DNA from: Pyropia haitanensis
Taxonomy: Eukaryota; Rhodophyta; Bangiophyceae; Bangiales; Bangiaceae
Assembly (NCBI GenBank): GCA_008729055.1
Contig: SDUX01000006.1
Span: forward strand, 443,501 to 507,500
Length of the DNA stretch: 64,000 nucleotides
Reading direction: 5' to 3'
Shown here: piece by piece, positions 43,552-55,640 of the stretch
Position numbering within the stretch: position 1 is the first letter of the stretch
Layout of the letters: every line of letters starts with the position of its first letter
Notes under the pieces: generated by a model
What the model saw: the letters and a program-made list of their open reading frames with translations, nothing else
Told to the model about the DNA's origin: nothing
The model's database searches: none
Translations under genes and position numbers: made by a program

Positions 43552-45537
43552 GGAAGAGAGGAAGGGAAGACGGGGAGAGGGCGGGGCGCGCTTCCCAACG
43601 ACAAAATACCCTCAACGGGAGGGATGCGCCCTCTGCGAGGAGAGACGGGAACGCCGAGCAGGGGCCGCGGGCCAACGACCCCAGCCAGAGAAGCGCGCCC
43701 GCGGGCAACAGCGGCGGTGGCACCCCACACAGCGTCCGTGGCGGCAAGGTCCGCCGCCCGTCACGCACCAGCAAATCGGGGCGTTGCGGGCTGCCGCCCA
43801 CCCACCCACGCCGCTCAGCAGCCAGCCGTCCCCCCGTCCACCCCGCCGCGGATCGACTTCCGCCGCCGCCACACGCAGGGACACGCCCACAGCACTGGTG
43901 CATCCAGACGCACTCACCTCCCCGTGCCCTCCCCCCCCTACACAGCCACCCAAAAAGTGGGCTGCGCGCCCCCGCAGTGGACGGGTCCGTCGGCGGGTGC
44001 CACCGTCGACCACCGCCCACCGCCGCCAATCCACCCCCAGGCAGCTCCCCCCCGCCAGGCAGGCGCTCTCGCCGCCGCCGCGACGGCGGAGCCGCCACCG
44101 CCCGCACGCGGCGCCGCCCGCCGACAAGAGTGGCGCCCGGCGGCGGCCACGCGCATGCCGCCGCCGCCACACCGTCGAGTACGGCGGTGCGGGCCACGAG
44201 CGCGCACGGAGGCACGGGAGCCTGCGCAAAGTGGCAGCAGCGACTACCAGAGGGCAGGGCGCAAGCGGAAGAGGGAGAGCGAGGGCGGCAAAGAGGCGGC
44301 AGCAGCAGCGCCAGTGGCGAACGAAGCAGGGTGTAGCAGGCCAATTGACTGGGGCAATGGAAACAGCAAACAAAAACGAAAGAAACGGAAAGAAAAAGCG
44401 GAGAGACCACCCCACCACCCTCAACGCCGGTACGGCCCAGACAGAGCGGTGCCAACGGCGTCGACGGCAAGAATGGGGGAGGGAGGGGGGGAGGCGATAG
44501 CCCTACAGGGCAGGGGGGGGGGCGGGGAGGGAGGGTGGGCGTGCGGGGGAAGGCGTGGCGCGTGACGGCCGACGCGGCGACGACCCGGGCGCCCACCACT
44601 CGGTGCACCGCCCAGGGGACCCCCGCGCGCCCCGTCGTAGGGCGACCGTGGGGGAGGGGGGTCGCGGAGGCAGCGTCCCGCCTGCCGGCACGTGCGCCAC
44701 TGCCAGAAAGGGATGGGGGGGGGGGGGCGGGTGGACGGCAACCAAAATTCGCTGAAAGTGGCCCGCATCACTAAAACCGCATCCCGTTGCGGTGGCCGTC
44801 GCGGTGCCAGCGCTGGCTGTGGTGGAGGGGGGGGGGCGGGGAGAGGGCGGGCGCGGTGGTGGTGGTTGTGTCTCGTTCCGCCGCGGCCGCGGCGGTCGGG
44901 CGAAGGTGAGGGTGGCGGGGACGACGGCTAAGGGCCGGTTTGAGGAACCCCGCGGGGATCGGCGGGGGGGGTATGGACGGCGATAGGGCGTGCAGGAGAT
45001 CCTTGGCGGCACCGAGGCGAAGAGACTAAGGTCTGGTACGCCACTGCCCGCTGGGCGCAGTTGGAGAAGCCCTCTGGCAGCGATGGCTGGCGCCGCAATA
45101 GGCGCAGCGGAAGGAACTGTCCAAGCATATAGGCGGGATGGTGGGAGAAGAGCAGCGTCCCCCGGAGACCATGGGATGCGCTACTGACCACGCCGACCAC
45201 GGGCTCCAGGCTGGCACCCTATTTTGAAAAAGTTGAAACATTTGTCTAACAAAGTACTTATCCCTATTAACGAGCTGAAGACGAATGATATTACACTTGA
45301 ATTGACGCCCAATGGTGCTCGAGGACGGGCGGTTGAGGGCACACTTCACCGGTCGCGTCTTCCTCGCGCTCCTGGTCTGCCTTGCCAGTGACCTGTCGCG
45401 ATCGCGTGCGACCCGGCGCGCCCTCCCCTTTGCCACGGCTTGTCTCACGGAGTGCTCTCCCCTCTTTGTACGCTCTCCCCCCCCCTGTGGTCTCCCTTCT
45501 TGCCTCGACATCGCCGCGCAGCCCGGGAGGCGGCACC
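43552..45537. other. Intergenic between divergent transporter and NDUFA2 genes
   Basis: About 2 kb. The first 1.4 kb is GC-rich with Pro/Arg-coding noise on both strands. A moderate-AT patch at about 45215-45310 precedes the NDUFA2 leader and may be its promoter. Poly-G runs occur at 44513-44530 and 44714-44727. No gene is recognised. Confidence 0.45.
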
Positions 45538-46791
45538 ATGAGTTGGCGCGCGGCCCTGTCCCGCTCCGTCCACGAGCTGCGGGTGGTGTATTGTGCGGCC
45601 TCGCCTGCGTCTGCGGGCACCCGGTACGTGGAATGGGGGAGTGGGTGAGGGGTGGTTCTGTATGACGTTGCTGCTTCTTTTGCGTTGATCACGACGAGGG
45701 GAGGGAACTGTGGGTGCTGACTGGGGGGGATGGACCCACCCGGCTTCCAGGTGCTGGTGAGCGCTGTGGTTGGGCGGGCGGGGGCGTGTCTCAGACCGTG
45801 CGGTCTTTGGCGCAGCGGAAATCCTTTTCTTCTCGGCGAGTCACCACCCGCCGGTGGTGGGGGACCCCCCGCCCGTCATTGGTCCACGCGGCCCCTCTGG
45901 GCGCGGTGGACTAATCGCCCCGATGGTTGGCGCGCTTGCGCGGGGTCACTGGGAGGTTCTCGATTTGCCTTTCTACCACCTTCCGCCCCCCCGCCCCCGC
46001 CCTCTCGTTCGATGCTTGCCGTGGCTGCAATGTGGGCGATGGATGGTCTCTGACTGGCTACCCCGCCGTGCGGCCCTGTGCCTGCTCGCGCTCGCGGTAC
46101 CTACATGGCACCCAACCGCCTGCCTCTCCGCGCAGCGAGTGGGCACGGACGCACTACCGGGAGCTGAAGCTGCTGAACCCCGGGATGCCCATTGCGATGC
46201 GGCCCGCGGACGGGGCGTCGCCGTACATCGCGGCCCGCTTTGACAATGGCGTGTACCGGTCGACGAGCACGGCGGGGATGGACACCAACGGTAGGTCTTG
46301 TCTGGGGGGGGGGGGGGGCGTGGGGGGGGCGGCTGCTGCTGCGGCGCCCGAAGGCGGCGCGCTGGGGTGGCCCCCGTGGTCCTGTGGGGCTCAGCGCAGG
46401 GTGGCGCTGCTAAGCGTGTCTCTAAGCTGGCGAGGGGGACGGTGGGGGGGGGTTGGTGGGGACGACGGCGCGCCCGCCCCGTGCCGCCCTTGCGCTTTTG
46501 GTGGTGCAGGGTGTTTGATTGACGCGTTTTTTTTCTGGCCCTGCTCGCCGCCCTCCGCTGCTCTGCTGGTGTGTGGCTGGCCACTCCCGCCGCTTCTCGT
46601 TTTCTTTTCTGCGGGCGGGGTGGGGGGACTCTGCCGTTTTTTTTCCTTGCTGCCTGTGTGGCGCCGCGCCAGCGGTCAACGCGGCGGTCAAGGACCTGGC
46701 CGCGGCGGCGGCGGCGGTCAAGGCCGCTGCGCCGCCGGCGTTTGCTGGCAACGGGCCGCCGCGGCCGCTGGCAGCGTCGGCGGCATTTTGA
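45538..46791 (+). CDS. NDUFA2: NADH:ubiquinone oxidoreductase subunit NDUFA2 (B8), three exons
   Basis: Exons 45538-45623, 46136-46290 and 46673-46791 give 119 residues. Introns are 512 and 382 bp (donors CG|GTACGT and CG|GTAGGT; acceptors CCGCGCAG and GCGCCAG). NDUFA2 is a small thioredoxin-fold accessory subunit of the peripheral arm of mitochondrial complex I. Exon 1 reads MSWRAALSRSVHELRVVYC then ASPASAGTR, matching the family pattern of a short helix followed by 'C..SPAS.G.R'. Exon 2 continues REWARTHYRELKLLNPGMPI and SPYIAARFDNGVYRST, the 'NP..PI.IR....P...ARYd.G' core. Exon 3 (VNAAVKDLAAAAAAVKAA) is the final helix, with an Ala/Pro extension longer than the ~99-residue animal protein. 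The splice phases agree throughout. Confidence 0.9.
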
Positions 46792-47453
46792 GGCGCCTCG
46801 CTGCTCTGGGAGCGTCTCTTCCGCCCCCCCCCCTTCCGCCCCCCCACCCCCCTGCCCTCCCCCCCTCTCAGGCGAAGCTCGCGACCTGCTTCTGTGCTTG
46901 TTCTTCTTCTGTTCTGGCTCCTTTTTCTTTTTTGTGGCTCGTGGCAGTTGTTTGGGCTTGCCGCCTTTTCCTCTTCATCGATTAAGAACGAAATCCCGCC
47001 CCCATCCCACCGTGTTTTTGCGAACGTGCTTTCTATCGAACTCTGAAGGTTTGGGGCTCGCCGCTCCGCGTCAGGTCGGCGGATGGATCCGTGAAAGAAC
47101 CTATACTGTAGTGTGCCCGACGCCCAACCCCACCCGCCCTTCTCTTTTCCCCTTCCGTCGGTGCACCCCTGTTCACTATCCCTCCCTTCCCGCCCATCCC
47201 GTTCTCCCTCCTTCCCTTTCGGTATCCATCCCACCTGCTCTCGTTCCCTCCCTTGCTTCCTCTGCTCCTCGTCCCATCGCTCTTCTCGTCCGGTCGTTTC
47301 CATCCTCCTCCGCCGTGCCCCTCGCTACTTCCCGCTACCGCCGCCCGCCCTCCCACCCCGCGCTCGGGCTGGGCGCATGGGCGGCCACCCCCGTGGGGTG
47401 CTTGGCACGCCAACCCCCCGCCGCGGCCGCTGCTGCCGCCCCCGTGGGCGGGG
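46792..47453. other. CT-rich intergenic region
   Basis: This contains the NDUFA2 3' end and, from about 47120, a long pyrimidine-rich stretch leading to the next start codon, as in many leaders here. No gene is seen. Confidence 0.5.
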
Positions 47454-49064
47454 ATGGTGCTGTGGAATGCGCTCATCAAGCCGCTCCTCTACCTCTGGCA
47501 GACCGTCCTGTCCGTGACCGTCGCGGGGGCGACGGCGGATAAGCTCCTGTTTGTGCGTGTAGGCGCCCGCGCGGTGACGGGGGGGGGGGGGAGGAGGAGG
47601 GGGTGAGGAGGGGGGAGGACGAGGCGCCGTGTGTGGGCAGAGAGTTTGCTCGCGTGTTTGTCTTGTTTTGTTGTTGAGGAGGGGGGGGGGGTGGGTGGGC
47701 GGGCGGCGGTGCAGGCTGTGGTACCGGGCTGCGGCTGCGGCCGCGCGGGGGCTCCCGTCGGGCGCACGCCTGCTTTTTCTCTTTATCCGGCCGCCCCGCC
47801 CTGCGTGCGCCGACGCCGGCGCTCAGGGCCGGTGGCCGCCCACGCCGCGTCCGCGGTGCTGACACGGAACGTCCCCACGGTGGTGCCCTCTCCTGCCCCC
47901 CCCCCCGCCCCCTCGTTCCCACCCCCCCCGCCCCCTTTCCTCGCTTGCACCTCCCCGCCCGTCCCCCTCCCCCCCCCCCCCCGTTGCAGGCATCTCCCCC
48001 CGGCAGTGACGACACAGTGTGCGCGCTCGGCGGCTCCACCCCCGTCTGCGCCGTTGCGATCGCGGCGGGCGCCACCTCCGCCGCCGCCGCCGCGGCGCTC
48101 GCCGTCGGGCGGCTGGTGTCGGAGTTTTACACGCCCGACGTGGAGCCGCCGCCGCCGCCGACGCCGCCGTCGCCGACAGAGGCGCCGCCGCCGCCGCCGC
48201 CGCCGCCCGACACGCCGGGCCTGGCGGGCATCGTCGCGCCGTCGCCGGCGGCGTCGGTGCCCGCCACCGGCGGCGCCTCCCCCGCCGCCAACACCGCCGC
48301 CGCCGCGGCTGCCGCCGACGCCGACGCCGCCGCGGCGGCCCCCGCCTCCGCCGCGGCCGACGGGGTCGCCACCGACGATGGGCTCGACGGCTGGCGGCCC
48401 GCGCCCGGCTCGGCGGCGCTGTCCCCCCCCCCGCGGCTGCTGGGCCGCGCCACCGAGGTGCTCGCCGCGTGCGCGCTCGCGATGCTGTGGTTTGGGGTGG
48501 CCGTCACGCTGACGCTCCACCACGCGCTGCCCGACGTGCTGGCGGCCGCCGCCGCCACCGGCGCCGCCGACACCTGGTCGGAGCGCAACGCCGTTGTCGT
48601 GTGCGCGTGGCTGCTGTGGGCGACCGCCGCGGTCACCGCGGCGGTCGCGTGGTTCGCCCCCTCCCGCGACCACGACGCGCTCGCGGACCTGCTGTCGGAC
48701 CGCGGCCCGCCGCTGGGTGGCGGCGCGGGGGGGGGTGGCGGCGGCGGCGGCGGCGGCGGCGGTGGGAGCGGCAGCAGCAGCAGCGTCGCGCCGGTGGGGA
48801 GCGTCGGGACGTCGGGGGGGGGGGCAGCTGGGGGGTGCTTGACGCGAGGGAGGGGAGCGGCGGCGGCGGCGGCGGCGGCGGCGGCAGCGGCGGCAGCGGC
48901 GGGGGGGTGGTGGGGGGGGACGCGGCCCGGACGGCGGCTTTGGCCTGGGGGGGGGGGGGGGGCTCGACGCGGACGGCCTGCGCCGCCGGGGCGTGGCGGA
49001 CGCGGCGCCAGCCGAGCCGATGGACGCGGTCGTGCGGGGGCGCGGCCTCTCCGACGCCACCTGA
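47454..49064 (+). CDS. Four-helix (MARVEL-like topology) membrane protein
   Basis: Exon 1 is 47454-47558 (a GTGCGT donor at 47553 is also in phase) and exon 2 starts at 47990 after CCCCGTTGCAG. Exon 1 encodes MVLWNALIKPLLYLWQTVLS, the first hydrophobic helix. Exon 2 supplies three more: VCAVAIAAGATSAAAAAALAV, VLAACALAMLWFGVAVTLTL and AVVVCAWLLWATAAVTAAVAW. A Pro/Ala loop separates helices 2 and 3. Four helices with a loop between the middle pair resembles MARVEL/CASP-type membrane proteins, but no sequence signature confirms this. After LADLLSDRGPP the tail is poly-Gly. One added base in each of two G runs (48814-48824 and 48947-48962) moves the frame to a sensible end, RRRGVADAAPAEPMDAVVRG, closing at TGA 49062-49064. 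Confidence 0.55.
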
Positions 49065-49615
49065 ACGCTCTAGGCAGGTGGGCGCAGCGGCGGACGCTGG
49101 CGTCTCGCCGCCCACCCGGCGGCTCCCTTTTTTTTCCGTCAGGCCTGCCGCGCATGCGTATCACCGCGTGCGCCTCTGCTCCAGCTACGTCCCGGCCGTC
49201 CCTGCTCTCTTGACGGCGCGGGCGCAGCGGTCGGGGGTGCTGGGCACGCGGCTGTCGACAGCGGCGGCGGCGCCGCTGGGGCCTGCGTGTAGACCACCGC
49301 TTTGAGGGGGCATGGGCCGTGGGGACCCCCGTGGGCTCCCCTGTTCCTTCCGCTATGGGCCGCGTCGCCACGGGAGAAGCCCATCTCTTGCTACAATCAA
49401 TCGCTCTTCTGGTGTGTTCTTTTCCTTGTTCCAGTGCCGCCGCACCGCGGACCGGGCCCACGGCACGCCCCTCCCCACCTCCGTCTCACGCACACACGCG
49501 CATGTCCAACCTTGGCGCCCCACAGGCCACTCCTCCACTGCGCCACAACACCACTATTGTACAGTTCAGTCCACCCGAAACCGCCGCGTCGCTGACGCCC
49601 CTCCCCCCCCCCAGC
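49065..49615. other. Intergenic between convergent genes
   Basis: About 550 bp carrying two 3' untranslated regions. It is less GC-rich than its surroundings from about 49300 to 49560. No gene is supported. Confidence 0.5.
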
Positions 49616-50215
49616 TCACCACGCCGAGCGCATCGGCGACAGGGCGGGCGGGTCCATCATCAGGTCGACGCTGTCGGCGGCCGCCGCGCGGCTGCTGTCC
49701 ACCGACGCGCGCCGCCCGCTGTCCACGCTGCTGCCGCCGAGGGAGCTGCGCCGCCGCGGCGCGGCGGCCGCCGCCGCCGCGGCAGCCGACGACCGCGGGC
49801 CGCCGCCGACGCCGCGGTCGAGGCTCGACCGCCGCCGCGGCCCGTCGAGCCGGTCGCCGCCCCCTTGCTGCCACCGGCCGCGCGGCGCCGGCGCGCCGCC
49901 CGTCGACGCACGGCGCTGGAGGGCGGCCTGCCGCGGCGCGCCGCCGGCGGGCACGTAGCGGAGGGAGCCGGTCGAGCCGGCGCCCGCGCCGTCGACCGAC
50001 GAGCGGCGGCGGCGGGCCTCCATGGACATGCGCCGGCCGGCGGGGCCGGCGCCGGCCGCACGCGCCGGCAGGGGTGGCGGCACGTCGGCGGGCGCCGAAG
50101 CGGCCGCGTGGTGGCTGTGGTGTACCAGCGCGGACGCGGCCTGGCGGGTGCGGCTGCCGGCCTTGTGGATGGACGACACGACAGCGGTCGCGAGCGTCAG
50201 CGGCAGCAGCAACAT
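49616..50215 (-). CDS. Small secreted or membrane protein with repeated RRxS sites
   Basis: An intronless frame of 199 residues from the ATG at 50215. It starts MLLLPLTLATAVVSSIHKAG, a signal peptide or single anchor. The rest is Arg/Ser/Ala/Gly rich with at least five spaced basophilic-kinase-like motifs: RRRSSVDG, QRRASTGG, RRRSSLDRG, RRRSSLGG and GRRASVDSS. These fit the R-R-x-S consensus of PKA and related AGC/CAM kinases. The end is MMDPPALSPMRSAW. No domain is recognised. A signalling target or adaptor is only an inference from the motif repetition. It is convergent with the four-helix protein gene 550 bp away. Confidence 0.6.
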   Translation of the reverse strand: MLLLPLTLATAVVSSIHKAGSRTRQAASALVHHSHHAAASAPADVPPPLPARAAGAGPAGRRMSMEARRRRSSVDGAGAGSTGSLRYVPAGGAPRQAALQRRASTGGAPAPRGRWQQGGGDRLDGPRRRSSLDRGVGGGPRSSAAAAAAAAAPRRRSSLGGSSVDSGRRASVDSSRAAAADSVDLMMDPPALSPMRSAW

Positions 50216-52727
50216 CTTGACGGGGGGTGGGAGGGCCGGGCTGTACGGAGTTAGATGGAGTCGAGGAAGTTGGCGTGTCCGCGACGCCGTGAGCGGGCGT
50301 GACGCTCACGGCGCGACCACGGTTGATGAAAGGGGATCCGTCCTGTCCGGGGGAGCTTGCACCATTCGGGGGGTGGGGGCGGCCGTCGGCGGGGGAGAGA
50401 GGTGGTGCAGGTGTCGGGTGGTGTGCACGATGAGAGCGTCCAAGTGCGCGTGCCACTCAGACGTGCTTCGAGTATCGGCTCGAGCGGGGACAGCGGGTCA
50501 CCCAGTGCTGCCATGGCGGTGTCCGTCCCCCTTTTTGTAGACGTCCCCGCAATAGCCACCACCCCTCCTAAAGGTGGATGGCGGCACGGGCGCCTGTGCT
50601 TGCTGGACCCAGGTGCGGGGACTCGCCGACACTCTCAAGCAGCCTCGAGCGAGGGGTCCCCCGCGTGGCTTCTGGTGCGCTGGGCGTGACGCGCCCCGGG
50701 CAGGGGCCAACGCCGCGTGGTCGCAGGACAAAGGTGGCCATGAACGGCGGAGAGGCCGCCACCGCACTCGCGATGGTGGTCAAGATTTGTGGTGGTCCGT
50801 CATGCCGTTCCATCCAACGGACGCGGCGGCTGTGTGGTTGGCAAGGGGGTCTCGGCCCAGCGAGAGGCCCGCACTACGTGACCGGGATTTTCGTCTGCCT
50901 CGCTACGGCGGCGTGGACACCGCAGGCCCGTGCACGAGTGGCCCGCAGGTGAGGGCGGCCACGTCGGCGCTTTGACCACACGTCGGTCACGTGCCCCCTG
51001 CGCCGTGCGCGGGCGCTCAAGGCGGGACGGGCTTGACTGCGCCTGGCCGGCACAGCTGCAGTGCCGCAACGGCGTGTGGGGCTCAAACGGCGCGCGAGCG
51101 CGCGGCTGGCGACCAGTTCGACCGCGCGCGCGCACCGCCAGTGGGGCCCCAGACCCACAATAAGGGATGGCACGCGCACCTGATTGATGGATGCCTGTTC
51201 ATCGCGTCATAAAGGTCGCTCGCCTGCGACGCCCGCCACCGTGCGAAGCATGACCGCGCGTGGGCGAGAGTGGACCGACGGCGACAGGCCGCCGCCGCCT
51301 GTGCCGCAGACCGCCCGACAAAGACTGACAGTGAGTCATGCGTGAGGAGGTTTGCGGCCGTGGCGGCGCCGCCGGGTGGGGCGCCACGCGGCTGGCTGGC
51401 GGCCAGGTTTGGGAGCCGGCACAATTTCCAGACACGACAGGTTTGGAGGGATGCTCCGGATTTGATCAAACTACTTGCAGGTCTGCACACGGATGGCCCA
51501 CCGGATGTTGAGCAGATGTAAAGAGAATTCTTCCTAATTATCCCCGCATGATAATGTGTATAAGTCTTACTGCGCGAATTCATGACGCAGAGCCGAACAT
51601 TTTTCGGGCCCTGGGCGCGTCTTCGACCAAGAAGTGCACACCTTCAATGCACGGGAAGCGCGTCCACCGTGACAGACCCGTGGAAGCGCTGCTCTGAGTG
51701 TACGACATTGTTCTCAGCTGTAGTGGTCTGCTTATTGAATGAGGATACTCTCTCTTCAAACAGAGACGGGCCAAACCGGTAGGATATCTCTTGTCTTGTG
51801 GACAACACGGCAACAACAAGATAGGCAGTCTGGAGGCGCCATGCCCTCTGGGAATGAACAAGGCCCATTCGCTGCGCATCCCCGCCATGGAGGTCTCCTC
51901 TGACGAGCCAATGAGAGAGACACCGACGTTCGGCGTCGGTTCGAGGAGACCGTACGTGACAGCAGCTATGCACTCACTTTCATCCGGGAAAACTATTCAT
52001 CCCGTGGGAGCGCCACTATTGGCGGTCGGCGAGGGATTCGGGGTAGGAGCGGTGGCGCTAGCGACAGCGCCATTCCCCATCTCATCCCGAAGAGGCTGCG
52101 CCAGGCGCCAGATGGGAGTCACCACCTTTCCACCGCCCGTGGGTGGCGGCCGTCGGCCGTCCCTTGCGGAGACCGACTCGCACCAAGCACCCACCGCCCA
52201 TAGACTCAACAGTCGCGGTGACGATTGCAATGAGTGCAGCGGCCGGGGCAGCGGCGCGCCGTCCCCGCTCCCCGTTTCACCGACGGCGTCGTGGGTGGGT
52301 GCCAAGACGCCGGACGTGTGTGTGCCGGACCGGCGGAAGGATGGCTCCAGCCGATGAGCTGCGCTCGGCGGAGAGAGGCACGTGTGAGAGATACTCCTTT
52401 CCGACAGCTTTTTGTCTTGCCGACCAGCCTGCAGGCAGAGACACGCACGACCAGCCTCAAACATGTGTGGAACATCACAGCTATCAAATGGATCGCTGTT
52501 AAGTGACTCTTTCTCGACCAATTCCTATGACGGCAGGCAATCCGGCAACAGGCATGCGGCTGCCAGCTGACAGGACAGGCCGTCAGCCGTCGAGGCCCAC
52601 ACAGAAACGACGGGGTCAAGAACGAGGCATCTGGCGACAGGAGAGCCCTGGCCAGTGCTGGTCAGCGCAGTCGCACCATTAACTTTAGCCAGGACTGTCA
52701 GCAAACTCAACCAATAAAATTCGCGAG

Positions 52728-52759
52728 GATCGTCACTATTGACCGAATCCGCTACGCAA
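52728..52759 (+). repeat. 32-bp repeat, copy 1 (inverted partner at 54741-54772)
   Basis: Starts GATCGTCACTATTGACCG and ends GCTACGCAA. The reverse complement of 54741-54772 is identical over all 32 bases. A TG-rich array and a TTTGTGATAAG motif occur within the next 140 bp, and related sequence lies beside the second copy. Confidence 0.85.
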
Positions 52760-53321
52760 CCGGGTTTGCGATATGTTTGTGATAAGTTCGGACCGTCCGA
52801 AATCGGGCCCCATGGGGCCATTCTGGGGGGGTTGCGATGGACGTGTGTATGTGTGTATGGTGTGTAGGGTGTGTAGGGTGTGTATCCCTTTGTGATAAGC
52901 CCGGGATCGTCTCTCGCGATGGAGGTACGCCACGGACCGTTTCGACGAACCACCCAATCAGAGACTGATTTTGGTTCACTCATGGGCCAACCACAGTGCT
53001 TGCAGAAGGCTGACAGCACCCATCGAGGGCGTCACAGCGGGGTGTTCTGATGGCCCATCGGCTGCCACGTCGCTCTTTTCCCCGCCACGTGGGCTCATCT
53101 GGCGCCACGTGCACGTGTTATTTGTTGTTGTATCTTGATACAAGTAGCGGAGGTGGCCGCCCCCGTGGGCCGCCCCCCCTCACCACCCCACCGTAGCGGC
53201 GCCCAGCCCGCTGACGGTGGTGAGGGGGAGAGACCTACTCGCCTCTCGCACTGCCCCACAGCTCCACCGCCCGCCTACAAAACCGTGGCGTCGCCACCAT
53301 CCTCCCCGCACCCCACCCCCG

Positions 53322-53436
53322 TCACCTACATCAACCCACCCCCCTCACCTACATCAACCCACCCCCCTCACCTACATAAACCCACCCCCCTCACCTACAT
53401 AAACCCACCCCCCTCACCTACATCAACCCACCCCCC
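53322..53436. repeat. Minisatellite, five copies of a 23-bp unit
   Basis: The unit begins TCACCTACATCAACCC and ends in a C run. Copies start at 53322, 53345, 53368, 53391 and 53414, differing only by ATCAA versus ATAAA. The 23-base period is not a multiple of three, so an open frame across it is not evidence of coding. Confidence 0.9.
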
Positions 53437-54740
53437 TTCTCAAGCCTCTCTCTCCACTCCTTGACGCCGCCTCCCATCTTGAACGCTGCTCTCTCTCTCC
53501 TGATCCCCTCAATTCTTGCCTCTGGATGCGTCAGCCAACTCCGGGCCGCACAGCATCACCAGCACCCTCCGTTCATGCCTCGTCTTCTTGACCGATCCAC
53601 GCACAACAGATCCACACGCATGCAAAGAAAGAACAAACGAAGAACAAACCACGCAGCAAGACATGCGGCCAAACCACACAATTAGACACCACGATCGCAT
53701 ACACGCAGTACGCGGCACAGGTGCACGAACAGATGCGCGCGTCTAAAACAATGACAAGCTCCCTCCAGCTGCTCAGACCCCGGCGAGTCACCAAGAAGTC
53801 GCGCTAGCCCTACAAGTCTCTCATGACCTTAGAGCACGGTTGGACGAAGGTACACGTGCGCACCTGCAGCCGTGTCGCCAAACAGGGAAGTGACTTGATC
53901 CATTGGAAGAGTGTCGGGTACCTCGCGGGGGAAAAGGCGAGGGGCGTGTGTGCAGGCGCGTTTCCACGTGGGGGACCGCGCCGACTTGGTGCGAGACGGC
54001 GAGTGGCGGTTGGCAACCAGTCCACAGCACGGCCCGCTCCGGGACGCGCGGCGTCTCGATTCTCAGCCTTCGGGATCGGACCTTCTAGAAGAAGAGTTTG
54101 GTGTTCAACTCTAAAGCCGTGGACGGCAAGTCTAACCCATGCTCTAATTGGTCACGTCTGCGACTTGCCTATTGGTTGATGAGCACGAAGCTCCTCCCCT
54201 CTTCTTTCTTGGGGTGCATCCATGTGTTCCATGAAGAGTACTGACGCTGCAACGCTTCCCGTAATTTGCTGCCTGCGAGATTGTCACTCGGCGACCTCAC
54301 GGCGCGTCACGCGTTACCGCGTGATCGTCGAAGTGCGGGCAGCTCTGGGAGTCGCCCAGTCATCGGCGCACCACGTGGCGACCAGCTGTTCGCGAGTGGA
54401 CACAGCGAGGCACGCGGGGCCCCCGGCACAGGCCCCTGGAGGCTTGGGGAGTGCAGAGAGGCCACAGCGGAGCTGTAAGTAAGGAAGGCGGGTCTCTCGG
54501 ATCCGTGCCTGAGCTGTTCTCGTCAAGGGACAGTTGACTCGTACGGGCGATGCAGCCAATCGGAGGCCGATTTGGCAGTTCCGGCGCGGAGCACTCGTGA
54601 CTCTTTGAGCGAGTCTTGCGGGCCCTGCCCGAAAATTCTATCACAGGGGGATATCGAAAACGGGGTTGTGATGACTTGAACCCCCCCCACTTGTATAGGG
54701 TTTTCTGGGGGGGTGTGTATGTGTGTAGGGTGTGTAGGCC

Positions 54741-54772
54741 TTGCGTAGCGGATTCGGTCAATAGTGACGATC
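54741..54772 (-). repeat. 32-bp repeat, copy 2
   Basis: Perfect inverted match of 52728-52759. On its left is a TG-rich array (about 54710-54738) preceded by a run of G. Further left, CTATCACAGGGGGATATCG resembles, in reverse, the TATCCCTTTGTGATAAG found after copy 1. The two sites therefore look like related elements in opposite orientation. Confidence 0.8.
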
Positions 54773-55640
54773 TGGGCTCGTCGCATTGTGCGTCCCACGA
54801 AAGGCCGACGTTGTTAAGAAATCATGCAGAAACGGCGTCTGAGCCAATGAATCGCCCCTCGGAATGCAGACGACACGTATGCTTCGTGTTGAAGACGCAG
54901 TATCGTACAATGTCATGATGTATCGGCATAGCAGCTGTGACCTGATCAAGGAAGCCCGCCAACAGTGTTGTACACGACTCCCCACTGACCGAATGGGGCT
55001 CTGATCCCTGTTGCGGTCTGCTGCACTGAAGCCAGCGACCAGCACCCTCTGCGCTGGCGCACTACTACAGTGCCGGTGGTAGGCAGGTTCACATCGACTC
55101 ATGGCCCCGTGAGGGTCGCATCAGGAAGCTTCTAAGAGTCCATCTGCCCAAAACACAAGAAAGGGTGTCCCCCCACACAGCAGCACGTTTGTTGAGAACG
55201 TCCTGCCTCAAGCAGTCGCGATTCCAAAGCGTGCCGCCATCTACTGCACACTGGTGGTGCGGGTGTGGCTGCTTGCGAACATCTCTGATAGAGCCCCCGT
55301 GTCGACTGCGTGTCGCCCCCATTCAAAGTCCTGCCGCCGATGTGCGCTGCTGGTTTCTACACTGGGCCCCTCTCTGCGGGACCTTGGAGGGGGAGTTTCT
55401 GTGAGATTGCGCGATCTGGCTGGCGCCAGCCCGAGCCTGTCCGCCCAAATCTTGACCGGGCCCGTGATTGGGCCCTTGTGACCGCGTCGTTGGGATGCAA
55501 CGTCTCACGAGGTGTAGCACCGCTACTTCGGGCGCACCCTGCGCGGCGGCCCCGCGAGGATCCCGCCCACCAACACCCCTGTTTTTCGGCTCCTCACCAA
55601 CCGATCCGCACCCAAGTACTGTTGCAGAGGAGACAGAGCC

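Larger units (their letters stand above)
50216..55640. other. Gene-poor, moderate-GC, repeat-bearing region
   Basis: About 5.4 kb in which open frames are all short and lack known domains. GC is visibly lower than in the gene-rich parts. It contains a five-copy minisatellite (53322-53436), two inverted copies of a 32-bp sequence (52728-52759 and 54741-54772), and TG-rich arrays near 52840-52890 and 54710-54738. This may be a decayed transposon landing area. No RNA gene was recognised. Confidence 0.5.

Noticed and set aside
53322..53436. A CRISPR-like array
   Set aside because: The units are contiguous with no spacers and the context is eukaryotic.
53130..53470. A plus-strand frame of ~109 codons rich in Pro/Thr
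   Set aside because: It is created by the 23-bp minisatellite, whose period is not a multiple of three.
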